From the NCBI GenBank assembly GCA_026182355.1, contig JAPFBL010000048.1, positions 1,116,001 to 1,180,000 on the forward strand: a stretch of DNA of 64,000 bases, in the 5' to 3' direction. Positions 12,101 through 23,514 of the stretch are shown here, piece after piece (position 1 is the stretch's first letter; each line of letters starts with the position of its first letter). The notes under the pieces were generated by a model. The model was not told the DNA's origin and made no database searches. It saw nothing but the letters and a program-made list of their open reading frames with translations. A program made the position numbers and the translations under genes. The DNA comes from Hermatobates lingyangjiaoensis. Its lineage: Eukaryota; Arthropoda; Insecta; Hemiptera; Hermatobatidae.

Positions 12101-15100
12101 CCAGATATGATATGGTTCGAAGTTATAAATGCCAATAGAAGATCGTGTAGAATGCGTTATTTACATTATATTCCCATTATGCGTGTTGCTTGCTTGAATG
12201 TTAAAAGGGATTGTAACAGAACTGGAAAATTAGAGTTGGAAGCTACTGATATGAAATCATTGAAGAGAGGTTTTACAATGTAATGCAAATAATAATGTAA
12301 AAACACAAATATAATTTAATAGAACAACAAAATAGAAAAAAATAAGGGGAGAAAACCCATATAGGGAATTCAATACAATTATTAATTCAATACTTATTTG
12401 AAGGTACTTAAAAGTTTAATTATGAAAGAAGTTGAGAGAGTATTAAGCGAATATGTAGATATATTTCTGTGCTTAATATAATAGTAAGTTGTTCAGCACC
12501 AAAGCAATTAACTTTTTAAATAACTCTGTGGATTCATGTATATTAGACCTCTGATAATCGTTGAAAAACTAAATCATATATTCATTCTGAGGTAAAATGG
12601 ATAAACAAACAAAAGTCGGATTTAAACCAAAATCCGATAATAATCTGATAATAATATGATAAATTATCTGATAAATTATCTGATAATAATATATAGTGCA
12701 TATGAAATTAAGTTTAGTATTTTCACTAAATTAATATAATAAGTAAAAGGACTATTACATCACCTGCATTCAACCAATTAGAAATTGGATGAATAAAATT
12801 TTAGTTAACACATGAGATCGCAGGTGATCTTGCATAAGTGTAACCTGATGTTCCTCTTAATTAATTAATCTGCTATTAATTTATCTCTTTTAATAAGCGG
12901 TCGTAAATGGAAACTTTTACCGGTTATACAAAATAAACTATAATTCTCTTTTTATTTTTATTTTTGATACAAAATAGGTAGTAGAACCTATTGATTGTAA
13001 ATTGGATTGAAGAGTTGTAACTTCTGGTTATGTATTTCAGAGGGCAAGACGGGAGAGCGGCTGCCGCTGTTCGGACACTTTTGCTGCAGACTTGCAGCAG
13101 CCCCGTACTGCCACGACAAAGAGAGTACCTCTGGTCCGGTCAGTACACCCAAGCTCTGCACTCCTCCACAACCCTCCTGGGCTTCTCTTCAGGGTTTCCG
13201 TCTCTTCCTTTGGAAGGACCGTAATCACTGGCTCAATACTTCCTCTCTCCCACTCTACACTGTCCCAGTCAACTCCGTAAGTATCTGTTTTAAATATGTA
13301 GTGTAACATGGGACAATTACGAATATATTATAATCAAAAGAACTTTAGCACAGCCACAGAATATACCTTTTTTAAAAGACAACACGAGCACTCTGCTCCA
13401 CACCTGCCTATAAGGTTTTATAAGGTAATTAAAGAGTGTTGCCTTATAATCATTTAACAAAAACTTTGAAGTGAATGTTTCCGTCAATCCATGAATGTAA
13501 CATGATCAGAGGAGTCAAATATACGAATAAGACAGTCATGTTCTGTAAAAGTGTCTGTCGATAATCGTGGACTGTTTTCTAGCTAACTGGTCTTCCCTGA
13601 CTTACCTTGGAATAAATGTATTCCCTGTCCTTTTTTTTTTTTTTTGTAGATACCGATCCCATTACGGGTTAAAAGTCAGTCCTGAAAGTATTTTTATTGG
13701 TCGGACGTTTGGCTACAATCACTCAGATCAGTCTAGAACTGTTGCCCGATTTCCGTTCCCTTCACCAATTTGTTAATGCATCGGGTTCGGGATTAACTGT
13801 CTACGGCTTTCTAGCGCATTGCAGTCTCTAACTATGTGGATAGCAGTCTCTCCTACCTCCCCACATGGTCTACAGTGTCAGTCCTCATAGAAGACCGATC
13901 TTTTTTAAGTGATTTCTGAAGCATCTCTGTCCCATCAGTAGACCTACTACTAACCTCATCTGACTCCTTGGGAGTCTCAGTAGGGTAGTATGACTCGTGG
14001 GTTCCTCTCTGGTAGCAACCACTTGCTGTGAGAGCCACCACTCTAAGATCTCCAACGACTCCACTGTTCATTCTGTGACCCATCCTGTCACTTCACCTTT
14101 AATAGTACAATATTTCCCACTCCTTAACCAGACGCAACTTTTGAGTTACAATTACTTTGAATCTTAACTAATTTATTAAGAACAGAAAAAGTGGAGAAAA
14201 CATGTTTGACAGTCAACTAGGAATACTATCTTGTGAGCTTGAAGCTTATTAAACGACTTCCCAATCAAAGTTTCTGATAAGTATTCATATGGTTTTAGCA
14301 TTCCACAAAACTCTGCGATGATAATTTACTCGATGATAAATCGAGGCTCCATTTTTATACATGTGCCTGGAGCCATTGGATTTCTAACTTAGAATTTTTT
14401 TAGCTTCCCTGCAAATAGTAATTGGTCGGTGGTGTGTAGAAACAGTTATTAAAGTGAAAGTTGTTTGCTTAGCACTTATTTCGTTAATGTGAGCGGATTC
14501 TTCAGTAACAGTGAGGGCTTCGTTACACTGGCACACTATACTATAAAAACCAAACCATGATAATATACCTAAACTTGAGTATATAAAAACAACAATCTCT
14601 GAGCTGTACATTTATAATAATGTTTAAGACGATGAATGAAACAGTGAGGTGGGCATGAGCTAATAGAATAAAATGTAACAACCTATAACATAACACCGCT
14701 TGTATGGCGTGCGTCTTTCTTTCATAGTTCTTTTTTTTATACTTTATCCAACAGCAATACTTTCGCCATTTACCATCACATATTAACTCTCAAAAACATT
14801 TTTATTATATATAGTTTATGTAATATTGAATAATATTATTATTAAAATCCGTCATACCATGCAACAAAATCGTTGTTGTAGATGTCCAACCGGTTTCGTA
14901 CGTAATCAAACAGTACTCTGTCTTAAGTAAAAATCACTAAGTGGTGGATTTTTATAGTAATATGATGTTGACTAAGTTTTGTGGTAGTTCTAACAATGTG
15001 CATGTATTTATATTTTAATGACAACTTTATTTAGAGACCAACCAATTTCAGTGACAACCATGTAATTTTGTCTATTTGTATCAGCAGTTACTATCAAACT

Positions 15101-18100
15101 GCAGATCAATATTATCTGTTCTTATTTTGTTACAATAACTTATGCTGTGTGTAGAATAGTTCAGTACAGTTAAGGCAATGTTTTCCTCAACAATTGTATA
15201 TTGTCTCCCCTTGATAAAAGTGATTATATCTTGCAAAAATTATTAACAATATTATGTCGTTTTGAATTATTATCCGTGGTTGTTTTTAAGACGTCCCAAT
15301 TGTTATTAATGTTGTATTTTGCTTGCTAATGAAATATATTTGTTTGTTTTTATAATTGACATTGTTTTGGTTTAAAGGATACAGTTCTCAAATGCAGTAA
15401 GAATGGCACTGACATCGTGTTGACGAATGAAATGGAAGGCAAGGAGATATCGACCTTGATTCGACTTGGAAGTGGCGATGAAAAGGACCGTTGGATCGGC
15501 CACCTTGTAGATCACATTGACGATCACACGAGGTACACCTTCAAACACTTAGTATTTAACTTCAGTCATGTTTCTCAACGAAAAGACAATTATTAACTTA
15601 TTACACTTTTTAGGGGACCAGGTTAGCTCAGTAGTTAACGTATTGCCTCAGGGCTGGTTGTCCAGGGTTCGATCTCCATCTGGCCCACCTACTCACGCGA
15701 ATGGTGAATAAATCTGTACGATGTCCGATACTCGTTAAAGATCCCTCTTCGAAATGCATTTAAGTTGGGCAAAATTTAGGACTCCCAATGTAGAATCTGT
15801 AGAATCACCGATCAAACAAAAAGCCGGTAAACGGCTGATGTTATCACCCGCTATGGATCGGTTTAAATAATAAAAAAAAATTACTTAATTGAATCGTCTC
15901 TTATAGTCTAAAGAACAGCATTTTTCTAAAATAATTTTGTTGATGAGATCCATAAAATATCTAAATATTGCGTGGAGAGAAGTTGTGATCTAGATGGTGG
16001 CCAAGAGCCCTTATCGTGACATGCTGGATGAGAGACCGTGTGTAGTGGTCTAACATAGGCCAGTGGTAGTGGTAGCATACATACTATGGTCGCAGAAGTA
16101 TGTATTCTCCGGTGTCATGTGGAATCTAGGTAAATATGATACCATCCGTGACCATACAGAACTTGATTTAATTTTATAATTTATTTAGAAATGAGAAATG
16201 AATTAATGCTGCTTGTCGATATTCTGTTGTTAGAATGAGTAGTTGAGTTTCTCTTTCTTGTATTTGCCTCTCCAATCTCTTTTGGCCGTATGTCTTCGCT
16301 CTTCCCTGCTAACTTGTCATTCATGTGAGTCATTGGACCCTTTCACACCTAACTAAACTTCGCTACCTGCCGTCTCCTTTGCTGATTGCGCAGTTATTCC
16401 TATGCGCGGTTTCACCCGTCCTGTTTGACAGATTTCATTATTCTTTGATTAGCAGAATAATGGATTGTTGTCGAGTAAAATTAATACAAAACTCTTCCTT
16501 AAGAATATCTGTAGTCATTGAGAAGCGAATATCAAATGTAAGTATAACGCCTTAATGTTTTATTTTTTCGTATCAAGAAAACATTCATCCTAAGATTACA
16601 TTTTCAACCAGGTTCGTAAACATAACAAGTGAGAAACAAGGTGGGAAAGATACCTTGTTAATATTGTTTTAATTTTTAAAAAATAAATTTTATTATAAAT
16701 AATCTCTTTGAGATTCACTTTCTGAATTCGTAAAAATAATAAATTTATAATATTTTTGTGGAGTTTGTTTGAAGGCAGAAACTCTTTGGTTGGTATTTTG
16801 TACACAAATTTGTTACAGGAAGTTTATTCAGTATGTACCGCATAACATATTACATTCTTTTGTAGAACCAAAAATTGAAATACATTGTAGAATTGTTAAA
16901 ATTTATATATTAATATCTATGATCAACAGCATTTTCCTAAGCTTAGAAGTGACTGCAGTGTAAGTGTTACTATTGTATACCCAATTATAAAATAGTGACT
17001 TGACCATAAATAATTGTGAGTGAACCGTACAAATTTAACAACATTTCTTAGTTTTAAGGAAATTATTATGCTTTCTCTTCAGTATCTTTTTGACTTAAAC
17101 GAGTGGTAATTTAGGTGGAAGTCGGCTGCCGAGAGGGTAATGGAGATATACACGCCAGGAACTGGGAAACAAGTCTTCCCGAAGCAGGCTCGACAGGGCT
17201 CCCTGTACGATGAAACGCCCATCATTGGTTAGTTGATCCAGTTTTTATAAACCATTTAAACAAATTATCCATATTAACATGTGCTTCTTTTCACAATAAA
17301 TGTTATTCATAAATACTATAAGAAAATAGCACGAAATAAATATGTTTCAATGAACTTCATGCCTCATTCATGGGACAAAACTTCTGCAAGATTTTTTTAT
17401 ATCTTCTTGCTGATTTTCAAGTAGCAATTATATATATCTTAATATATAATTAATGTATATATATTTTACATTACCACTAGAAAACTCAAAAAAGAGACTA
17501 ACACCCACGATTCAGAATCATTTCAGCTTTCTTGCCGTCTTCAGGAGAGGAGAAAAAGAAAAAGGAGCAAAGGAGTGGAGACGTAAAAGACCAAAGACCT
17601 GGTCTCCAATCGTTTCTGCACCAGTACGTTTGTTTCCCTCTCTTATCTCTCCGGAAGACGGCTCAAACAGCAAATTAGAGACTCTAAGTTTGTGTTTTTA
17701 ATTTCTCTATATTTCTTTATCTATATTGAACTTTATTTATCCGTTTCGGATCGTATTTTTATCGAAAAAGTGTATATATATAAGTATCTTATGCTACTCG
17801 TACTCTGTTTTAGTCTTTAAAAAAATATCAGTTATTCCTCAATGTACAAAAGTATTTTTGTTGTAGTTGTGATTCTAAAATGAATGATCATTTATGTTTA
17901 AAAAAAAAACATTTCTTTTATCGTTTATACTTATTTTAGTAGGCAGACTATTGTGTGTATTAATACTGCGTATGAGTTCTGTGAACTTTAAATTGTTGTT
18001 TCAGATTGCGGCGATGACAAGGCTAGTCTAACTCCATCAACTAGTTTGAGTTCGTGTTCTTCGAGTTCCTCACCACCTTCTTTGTTCAGAGAACGGTCTC

Positions 18101-18153
18101 TATCTACCAGCTCAAAGAGCAGAAGATCCCACTGGCCATTTAGACATGACTGA
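3149..18153 (+). CDS. Rtkn: Rhotekin-like Rho effector (5' part outside window)
   Basis: Seven exons can be placed: 3149-3358, 7038-7217, 9160-9254, 13041-13276, 15378-15532, 17115-17227 and 18005-18153 (TGA). All junctions are AG/GT and the phases agree, giving 378 codons. Exon 1 encodes the start of the anillin-homology region (ARVCLSDLRMPLIWRDTDHF), exon 2 continues it (DFVCSVEVYSHML), and exon 3 gives FELMASARLTLDDVHCDVRT. Exon 4 has LPLFGHFCCRLAAAPYC and then the first strands of a PH domain. Exon 5 finishes the PH domain (DRWIGHLVDHIDDHTRW spans exons 5-6). Exon 6 has the rhotekin hallmark KQARQGSLYDETPII, and exon 7 is a Ser-rich tail ending WPFRHD. Rhotekins bind active Rho and link it to septin/actin organisation (family knowledge). 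The hallmark after the PH domain separates rhotekin from anillin. No HR1 (Rho-binding) exon was found in 1-3148, so the 5' end is missing. The segment between CCRLAAAPYC and WASLQGFRLFLW is poorly conserved. Confidence 0.88.
5040..5255 (-). repeat. tRNA-derived SINE, 5'-truncated
   Basis: Read on the minus strand, this begins near a B-box-like CCGGGGTTTGAT and then shares the SINE body seen at 47999-48305: a cluster of Leu/Lys-like CGTCGTCC...GAAGACGTTAAG, a TACTC/GGTATTGGG-type segment before GATCCCTACTC, and the GTAGAATC motif near the tail. The A-box end is not recognisable. Confidence 0.6.
5505..5789 (-). repeat. tRNA-derived SINE, near full length
   Basis: On the minus strand it starts GGGGCCAGGTTAGCTCTCAG (A-box-like), has the tRNA-like head, the AAGATCCCTAGTC segment, GTAGAATCACCGATCAAAC, and a 3' end AGGGCTGACATTTTTAACCC. 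This aligns throughout with copies at 15613-15880 and 47999-48305 on the plus strand. It lies in the 3359-7037 intron of rhotekin, antisense to the gene. Confidence 0.75.
5930..6060. repeat. Small fold-back repeat
   Basis: CATAGTCGAAGGTG near 5965 is mirrored by CACCCTTCGACTATTG near 6000-6017, and the outer ACACCCGTCCGG and ACACCCGTCGGA flank the pair in direct orientation. The CCGGTTTCCCA box is shared with the perfect palindrome at 26538-26626. No coding capacity is present. Confidence 0.45.
8530..8750 (+). mobile_element. LINE ORF2 C-terminal remnant
   Basis: Translation gives CRFCKKEEETPLHLLTDC, the CCHC-like knuckle near the end of many non-LTR retrotransposon ORF2 proteins. It is followed, after stops, by AKVLSFLKAIKLIAGVLEY, the usual last segment. 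The same last segment recurs at 53985-54080. It is an old, non-functional fragment in an intron. Confidence 0.65.
9378..9500. repeat. Intronic direct repeat, copy 1
   Basis: About 120 bp (from AGATATGTTTCTGTGCTTAA to GATAATCGTTGAAAAACTAA) is repeated with few differences at 12457-12574 in the same orientation about 3.1 kb away, in the same rhotekin intron. The two copies bracket the Helitron remnant and the 91-bp array. Confidence 0.8.
9875..10245 (-). mobile_element. Decayed Helitron helicase C-terminus
   Basis: On the minus strand a single frame reads PFK*LQGPLRVYFAMTLTKS, then ETLSNAGIHVS, then FFSHGQL*FTCS. This is the end of a PIF1-type Helitron helicase (family pattern FAMTxNKSQGQT ... 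FSHGQLYVACS). Upstream, in another frame, RYAIEADIMTGCGIGE matches the ILTG segment. In-frame TGA and TAG and a frame change show that it is dead. It lies antisense in a rhotekin intron. Confidence 0.7.
10620..10912. repeat. Two tandem ~147-bp diverged units
   Basis: Units 10620-10766 and 10767-10912 share CCATAACTTC, CATATTTTAAGTTAG (TATATTTTAAGTTAG in the second), AAAGTTTCAGCT, ATGTCTTATGGT and GCTGAGTTTAC at the same spacing. They are followed by GGACAAACCGACAAACCGATAG, a tail common in insect transposon remnants. They could belong to the Helitron remnant just upstream. Confidence 0.6.
11622..11894. repeat. Three tandem copies of a 91-bp unit
   Basis: Copies start at 11622, 11713 and 11804, each beginning TATGGGCAGAAGCAG and ending near CTCTCATAGGCT. 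They are almost identical (for example GGGGCGATT versus GGGGTGATT in the third), so the duplication is recent. There is no open frame through the array. Confidence 0.9.
12457..12574. repeat. Intronic direct repeat, copy 2
   Basis: This is the second copy of the 9378-9500 repeat, same orientation, with one small deletion after GGATTCATGTA. Immediately beyond it the two contexts diverge, so the repeat ends are sharp at this side. Confidence 0.8.
13640..13730 (-). repeat. SINE 3' fragment
   Basis: After a T15 run, the segment GATCCCATTACGGGTTAAAA...GTCAG...TTTTTATTGGTCGG matches the 3' end of the minus-strand SINE at 5505-5789. Only the tail part remains. Confidence 0.45.
13790..14090 (-). mobile_element. 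LINE ORF2 C-terminal fragment (antisense)
   Basis: Minus-strand translation contains HCRPCGEVGETAIHIVRDCN followed by ALESRRQLIP, a cysteine/histidine knuckle typical of the C-terminus of non-LTR retrotransposon ORF2 proteins. Other parts are in different frames, so it is broken. It lies in a rhotekin intron. Confidence 0.6.
14820..14910. repeat. Dispersed repeat, also at 1805-1880
   Basis: ATTATTATTAAAATC, TCATA, GTTGTAGAT and CAACC(G/A)GT.TCG.ACGT occur in the same order at 1805-1880 and 14820-14910; the start also resembles 26510-26540. This is a short interspersed family of unknown class. Confidence 0.5.
15613..15880 (+). repeat. tRNA-derived SINE
   Basis: The head has an A-box-like TTAGCTCAGTAGTTAACG and a B box GGTTCGATCTC at tRNA spacing. 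These are followed by a SINE body (CGATACTCGTTAAAGATCCC, CAATGTAGAATC, ACCGATCAAACAAAAAGCCGG) and an A-rich tail at 15872-15880. The copy at 47999-48305 and the minus copy at 5505-5789 align over the full length. Pol III promoter boxes and the A-rich end are as expected for a SINE. Confidence 0.85.
17480..17775. repeat. Diverged copy of the 50077-50765 palindrome
   Basis: The 3' half (from TGGTCTCCAATCG to ATCGAAAAAGTGT) matches 50588-50762 closely, including AAATTAGAGACT, GTTTGTGTTTTTAATTTCT and TTTCGGATCGTATTTTTATCG. The 5' half is an inverted, more diverged arm (GCCGTCTTCAGGAGAGGAG). It is therefore a fold-back copy of the same element. It lies in a rhotekin intron. Confidence 0.65.
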
Positions 18154-19971
18154 GTCCCTGCCAACTGAAACAAAGTTGTTTTTGTAGTCATCTGGCAGAG
18201 TTGAACACTATTCTCAATTGTCCACCGCTGATGCCTGGTTTGTTTCGTCCTTAGACAGTTTGAAGAGTGGGCAATTACTGACCAAAACAGTGTTCTGTCA
18301 ATTTGGGAAGAAAAGAACTTTTGAAGTGTAAAGATCACTTGTATTTATGATTGTTTGTACTGTCACATTAGTTTTCTCTCAGGTTTCTTTCCCTGATTCG
18401 TGGATTATTTTGAAAACGCTGGGCCAAAGTAATATAATATATTTTCATTATGCAATTTCCAGCATTGAGGAAATGGTATAAAATATAGGATGTACGTCAT
18501 AGTGTAAATAATTTTGATCATATTAGATAATTTTTTCGGTTCACCTACGGTTGAATATGAATCTGATAGATAAAGTAACGGTTTTCTAATTTTCAAGAAC
18601 TTGTGAGATTGTTTTGTTACCAGTGATTATTATTACAACAGTGTTGGTGGCTTATGCGTGTGTCTCTCTTGGAACGGCCACTACCAGTGATTTTACTGTG
18701 CTAAATATGTTATTTGTTATGAGTGCTTCATCTAAAAGCTTCAGTCTAAAGATACTTGCATGATACGCTTTATATTTAAATATCATAAACATTTTATTCT
18801 ATTTATTTATATACATACATGTGTCAACAAATAACTGAAATGATACTGGTTAACCTACCAGTAATAAATGTACGAGTATTTCTATTTAGGTTTTCAAATA
18901 AACTTTATCCAAAAAATACTGCTCGTTAAAAAATTATTTTCTGTTTATTTTTAGTGAATGTTTACATTATGATTTTTTCCATAGCTATATTTGTGGATCT
19001 TTAAAAAGAAGTTTAAAATAAAAAAAATATGTTGTTTTGTTTCTATCCTAATTTATTTGTCTTAATTGGATGTAAATATGTTCATGTTTTTAACCTTAAC
19101 TTAATATAGTTATTTTTTTTCTATATTAAGAGGAAAATGTCAATGTGATTATTCCTTAAAATATTGCCAGTGAACTAATATTCTGAAATAGACATTTTCA
19201 AAATTATTAAATCCGTATACAATTATGTTTTATGATAATATACTTGCAATTCTTTTTTGATCTACAGCAGACAACAGGTAACAGGATGTGTTAACTGTCA
19301 AGATAATTGAAACAATATTTGGCTTCTCACAGCATGCATGCCCTAGTAGCACGCACCCCTCTTACATCCCGAAGTTCTTTAATTTTTCTTTTGTTCCTTC
19401 TTAAGTTTCATTTAAACTTTCAAAATTGTTTAAAATCGATAGCCTATTTTCTTAACCTTCTACAGGCTACACAAAAATAACCCTTATAATATAGATGCGT
19501 CATGTTGTTTTTGAGGAATATTGCAAAGTGAATAATCCATTTTTTTGTTGACAAAATGTGATTTTGAACTACTTATTCTAGTATGTTGGCATTTTGCGAT
19601 TATTATGCAACTGGTCACAATTTCAAATGTTTTCAATAAACGAAAAGGTCTGTTTTGCAATAAAATATTGATTCTCAAATGCAATATGAGTGATTTTGTG
19701 GACAGGATACACAGGTCACCATTTGGAGGATAATAATGAAATTATATTTCAAAATATAGCCTTCTGAGAGGATGCTGAACAACTTTTCGTCGAAATTACA
19801 TGGAAAGAAAGGAGCGATATGGTAATATAATTTCTGCAAAAAAATGTACGTTAAATTGCCAGTTATAGTAGTGTGAAATTGTGTAAAAAACTCAACCTGT
19901 AAGTAGTATGCTCTCTAAGGAACATCTGGAGATACCACCTGCACTGCCTTCAACTTTACTATAAGTAAATA
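18154..19971. other. Rhotekin 3' UTR and intergenic DNA
   Basis: This is the AT-rich sequence after the rhotekin stop codon. A canonical AATAAA occurs near 18897 (CAAATAAAC), which could mark the transcript end. No other coding signal was seen; minus-strand open frames here are shadows or chance. Confidence 0.4.
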
Positions 19972-20553
19972 CAGGGTGTTTCAAAAGAAGCTAGTGGTTA
20001 AAAAAATCATAACTTTCTTAATTTTTTACATACGTCTTTTATTTTTTCAGGTCATCTAGAGTAACCTTTGCAAGGTCATCATGAGTCGTTATACTACCAG
20101 AGAGCGGATATTTATCGTTGAGTTGTATTTTCGGTTGAATGAGTCAATATCAGAAAACTCAAAGAGAATTTCGACGAAACTTCAACACGAGAAATTCCCC
20201 TACTCCCAATGCAATAAAAGCCTAATAATTTTAGATAATTTTGAATTATGGGAAATTTATGAAAATTATCTGGTCTACCAGATTTAGGGAGGTTACATAC
20301 AGAACCTTCCTTATGAAATCGAGCTACCATGGCTTTTATTGTATTGGGAGTAGGGGAATTTCTTGTGTTTCTGATATTGACTCATTCAACCGAAAATACG
20401 ACTATGCGATAAATATCCGCGCTCTGATGGGGTAACATCTCATGACCTTGGAAGGGTTACTCTTGATGACCTGAAAAAATAAAAGATCTATATAAAAAAT
20501 TAAGAAAGTTATGATTTTTTTTAACAATCAGCTTCTTCTGAAACACCACCCTG
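19972..20553. mobile_element. Fold-back mariner-type element, TA target site
   Basis: The ends are CAGGGTG...TTTCA and its inverse, flanked on both sides by TA, the Tc1/mariner target duplication. The two halves are long inverted copies. The plus half begins MSRYTTRERIFIVELYFRLN and the minus half includes VARFHKEGSVCNLPKSGRP; both match the N-terminal helix-turn-helix part of insect mariner-type transposases (DUF4817-like). The element is 582 bp, has no catalytic domain and must be non-autonomous. Confidence 0.8.
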
Positions 20554-20555
20554 TA

Positions 20556-23514
20556 CAATAACAAACTGCCGTATAACATTATCATACTCCATAAACAATT
20601 TAATGATTTTGTTCTTTTTTCTTTGTAGCTATATCTATTTATCAGTTACAACAAATATTATTAACTTACCTACCATGTTTAACAATCTGATGTGTAATTA
20701 TTGTTGTGGTGGCCTGATTTATTGGACTCTTGTACACAATGGTCATATCTGTCCTTTGTTGTTTTAAAATGAAATTTTAAAAGTAAATAAAATGAAGCTG
20801 GAATGATTAAAAGTGATAGAAAATTTCGATTACCGCAAAAGGATATAAATCTGTACAAACTAAAAACTTTTGGAATAATGGATAACCTGTTGATGAAATT
20901 GTTATTTATAAGATAAACGATTTGAAGTTCTTGTAAATTACCGGTAATATATATGAGAAGTATAGTGTATGATTCGTAATTAACAGTGTTACATATTAAT
21001 AGTGTGTGATTAATGATTATCTAAAGAAAGTTTTGTAATGAATGTACATATACCCTTATGCAGTCTTAATACCAGATATATAATTCTCGTTTGTTTGAAA
21101 ACCCAGTTTTTTTTTTTTTTTTTTTTTTTGACAAAGTTGAAGCATGAGAAAAATATTTTTCGTTTATTATAACAAAACTGCTACTAATTCTAAGCCACTT
21201 CTCCGGTGATTAAGCAAACTTCAAGTTTTGTATTGAATATTACCTTACTACGAATATTTTTGAGTTTATAAAATATAATAAGAGTAATATTACACAAAAC
21301 ATGACAAGTATTAGTCGTCCTATGTGTATTTTGACGAGGTGATTGATAAATAAAATGTTTATAAGTGACAACACACATATCAGAAGGGGTAATCAACAGA
21401 ATCAGCTTCAAAAATTTTGGTAAGTAGAATAGAAAAATCTATATGGCTTAAAGAGATCATTCTCGATATTGAAGAACCTTTTGGTACCAAAAGGATATGA
21501 ATCCTTTGAATCAGGACTAATGTGTAGATATAATTATATAGGGATTAGAATTGATTACAGAAACCTAACGCAAGAATAATTAGTCTAGCATAGAATCTAC
21601 TGTAACTCAATTTGCGACCATTAAAGAAAAGTTCGCAGTCAGATGTGCTATCTATCATACCTTAAGGAAATATTCCTCAATGAAATTTTGGAGTTTTTCT
21701 GAACTCTTTCTTGTAAGGATGTCACTCTCACCCTAGATATCACATTCAAGATACGAGTATATGGATTTAGAAGAATGTTAATAGTGACAGTGATATTTAG
21801 TTATTCTTTTTTTCTTTATGAATAGTTTATTAAATTAATGTGGAAAATTGTTCATAACTAAGGCCTTAAGAAACTTAATTACAAAGATGTGCTTCTTATA
21901 AATATTACACAGAACATAAAAAGTTTGGTTAAATTAAACTGTTGCAAAGATTGTACAAATTCTGTAATAGACAAAACAACTCAATAAGAATATACAATTA
22001 CTTATATGTAATATACATTTATTTATGTATAAACAAATTGATTTATTTGAAAAAAATCAATATTATCTTTCACACTAAATACTTGGCTGCTACAATTTCT
22101 ATAATCCTAAAAAAAAAAATCTTCGTTAACCTTTTAAGGTTTATTTTTTATATCAAGATCGTGAATAATTGTCTCATTAGATTCATCAATCAATTATCAC
22201 CGTTTGATTAAACAGCAATCAAGTGATTATCGATGAGTTTGATTATATGATTAAGAAAAGTTGAGTGTATAGACCATTTCAGATTAATGCATTCATTTCA
22301 TATTTTGATAAATTAAGGAAAAAATTGAATTCTCTGAATTATTATATCAGTTGGTCACCATTTATAACGAGATCATATGGAGGAATCTCTCCATATTGTC
22401 TAGCATAGAATCTATCAACATATTGTTGATATATATCAATCGTTTGATAGAATAGGCGTATTATGTAGTCGGGATTTTGTCCATTTCCTAGGTTCAAAAT
22501 CAAACTCTCTGACGACGTATTGGTTTTATTTTAAAACCTTTTTAATTGACAGAAGTAAGAATTTGTTTAATTCATTCTGAGTAGATTGAAAAAAAAGTAA
22601 ACTTGAGAAGTAAAAGAATTTCCGAAACACTTCATGGTAAAACCTACAAAATAACTGATTTTCCGTTAAGATTTTTTTCTTACCAGGCTTCAATTAAGCA
22701 TTGAAATCTAAAATATCCAGGTACGTTGCTTAAAACTACATCCAAACATTCAGATATAACGCTGCTTGATTTAACATTCTAAAGTACTAAAAGTTATTAC
22801 TACGTTAATTTTTTTTAACCTGAATATTATATTCTGAACAGATTTATAATGCTTAAGTCAGTTATAATAATTTATGGTTGTCGTAATCAGCTACCATACT
22901 ATGTACACAAGAATAGTTACTGTTATAATTTGAAAAGAAAACTTCCCTTTTATTGAAGTTAACTACTTAAGTAAAGTAAATTACACTTAATAATGGTTAT
23001 TATTGTTGAAATGAATATAAAGTACTTACTATTAAAAAAAGTCACTCAATCTGAAAATATGACATTCAGTGGTTCTATGCCATGACCTACACAATTTAAC
23101 TGTAATTTTAAATACAAAATTGAAAACAATTTCAATATTTTTAATCAAACTTTAATGATCCATGTAGAGACGAGATAAACAGTGAAAAGTTTGAATATTT
23201 GACTTATAAAAAATATATGATTAATATGGATGATTATCATGTAATTATATTTAATAAGTGAATGTTCAAGATGTTATAATCGAATAACGCCTGTAATAAA
23301 TGTGACTAGTTTGCGAAATTTAGTGAATTTATTTATTGAAAACCATTGATTTTGTAGGTAGGTTATTAACACCAGGTTACCGACTTTCGTTCTAATGTTT
23401 ACTTTATGTGTCTTTTGATTTTAGGACTTTAATAGCCACAAATTGTTCAAAGAGCCGATTTATATTTAAAATGTTATGATTAATGCCTACAATTAAAGTG
23501 TTGATCTGGAAGTC
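20556..23514. other. Intergenic AT-rich DNA upstream of IntS11
   Basis: No gene was seen. A T26-type run is at 21104-21129. Around 22500-22560, TATTGGTTTTATTTTAAAACC and TTGACAGAAGTA resemble the arm of the palindrome at 56645-57070, so a worn copy may be present. The IntS11 promoter must lie near the right end, but no clear core element is visible. Confidence 0.4.

Noticed and set aside
17988..18338. 116-codon minus-strand open frame
   Set aside because: It overlaps the last rhotekin exon on the opposite strand; the plus-strand reading is in phase with six upstream exons, so this is a shadow.
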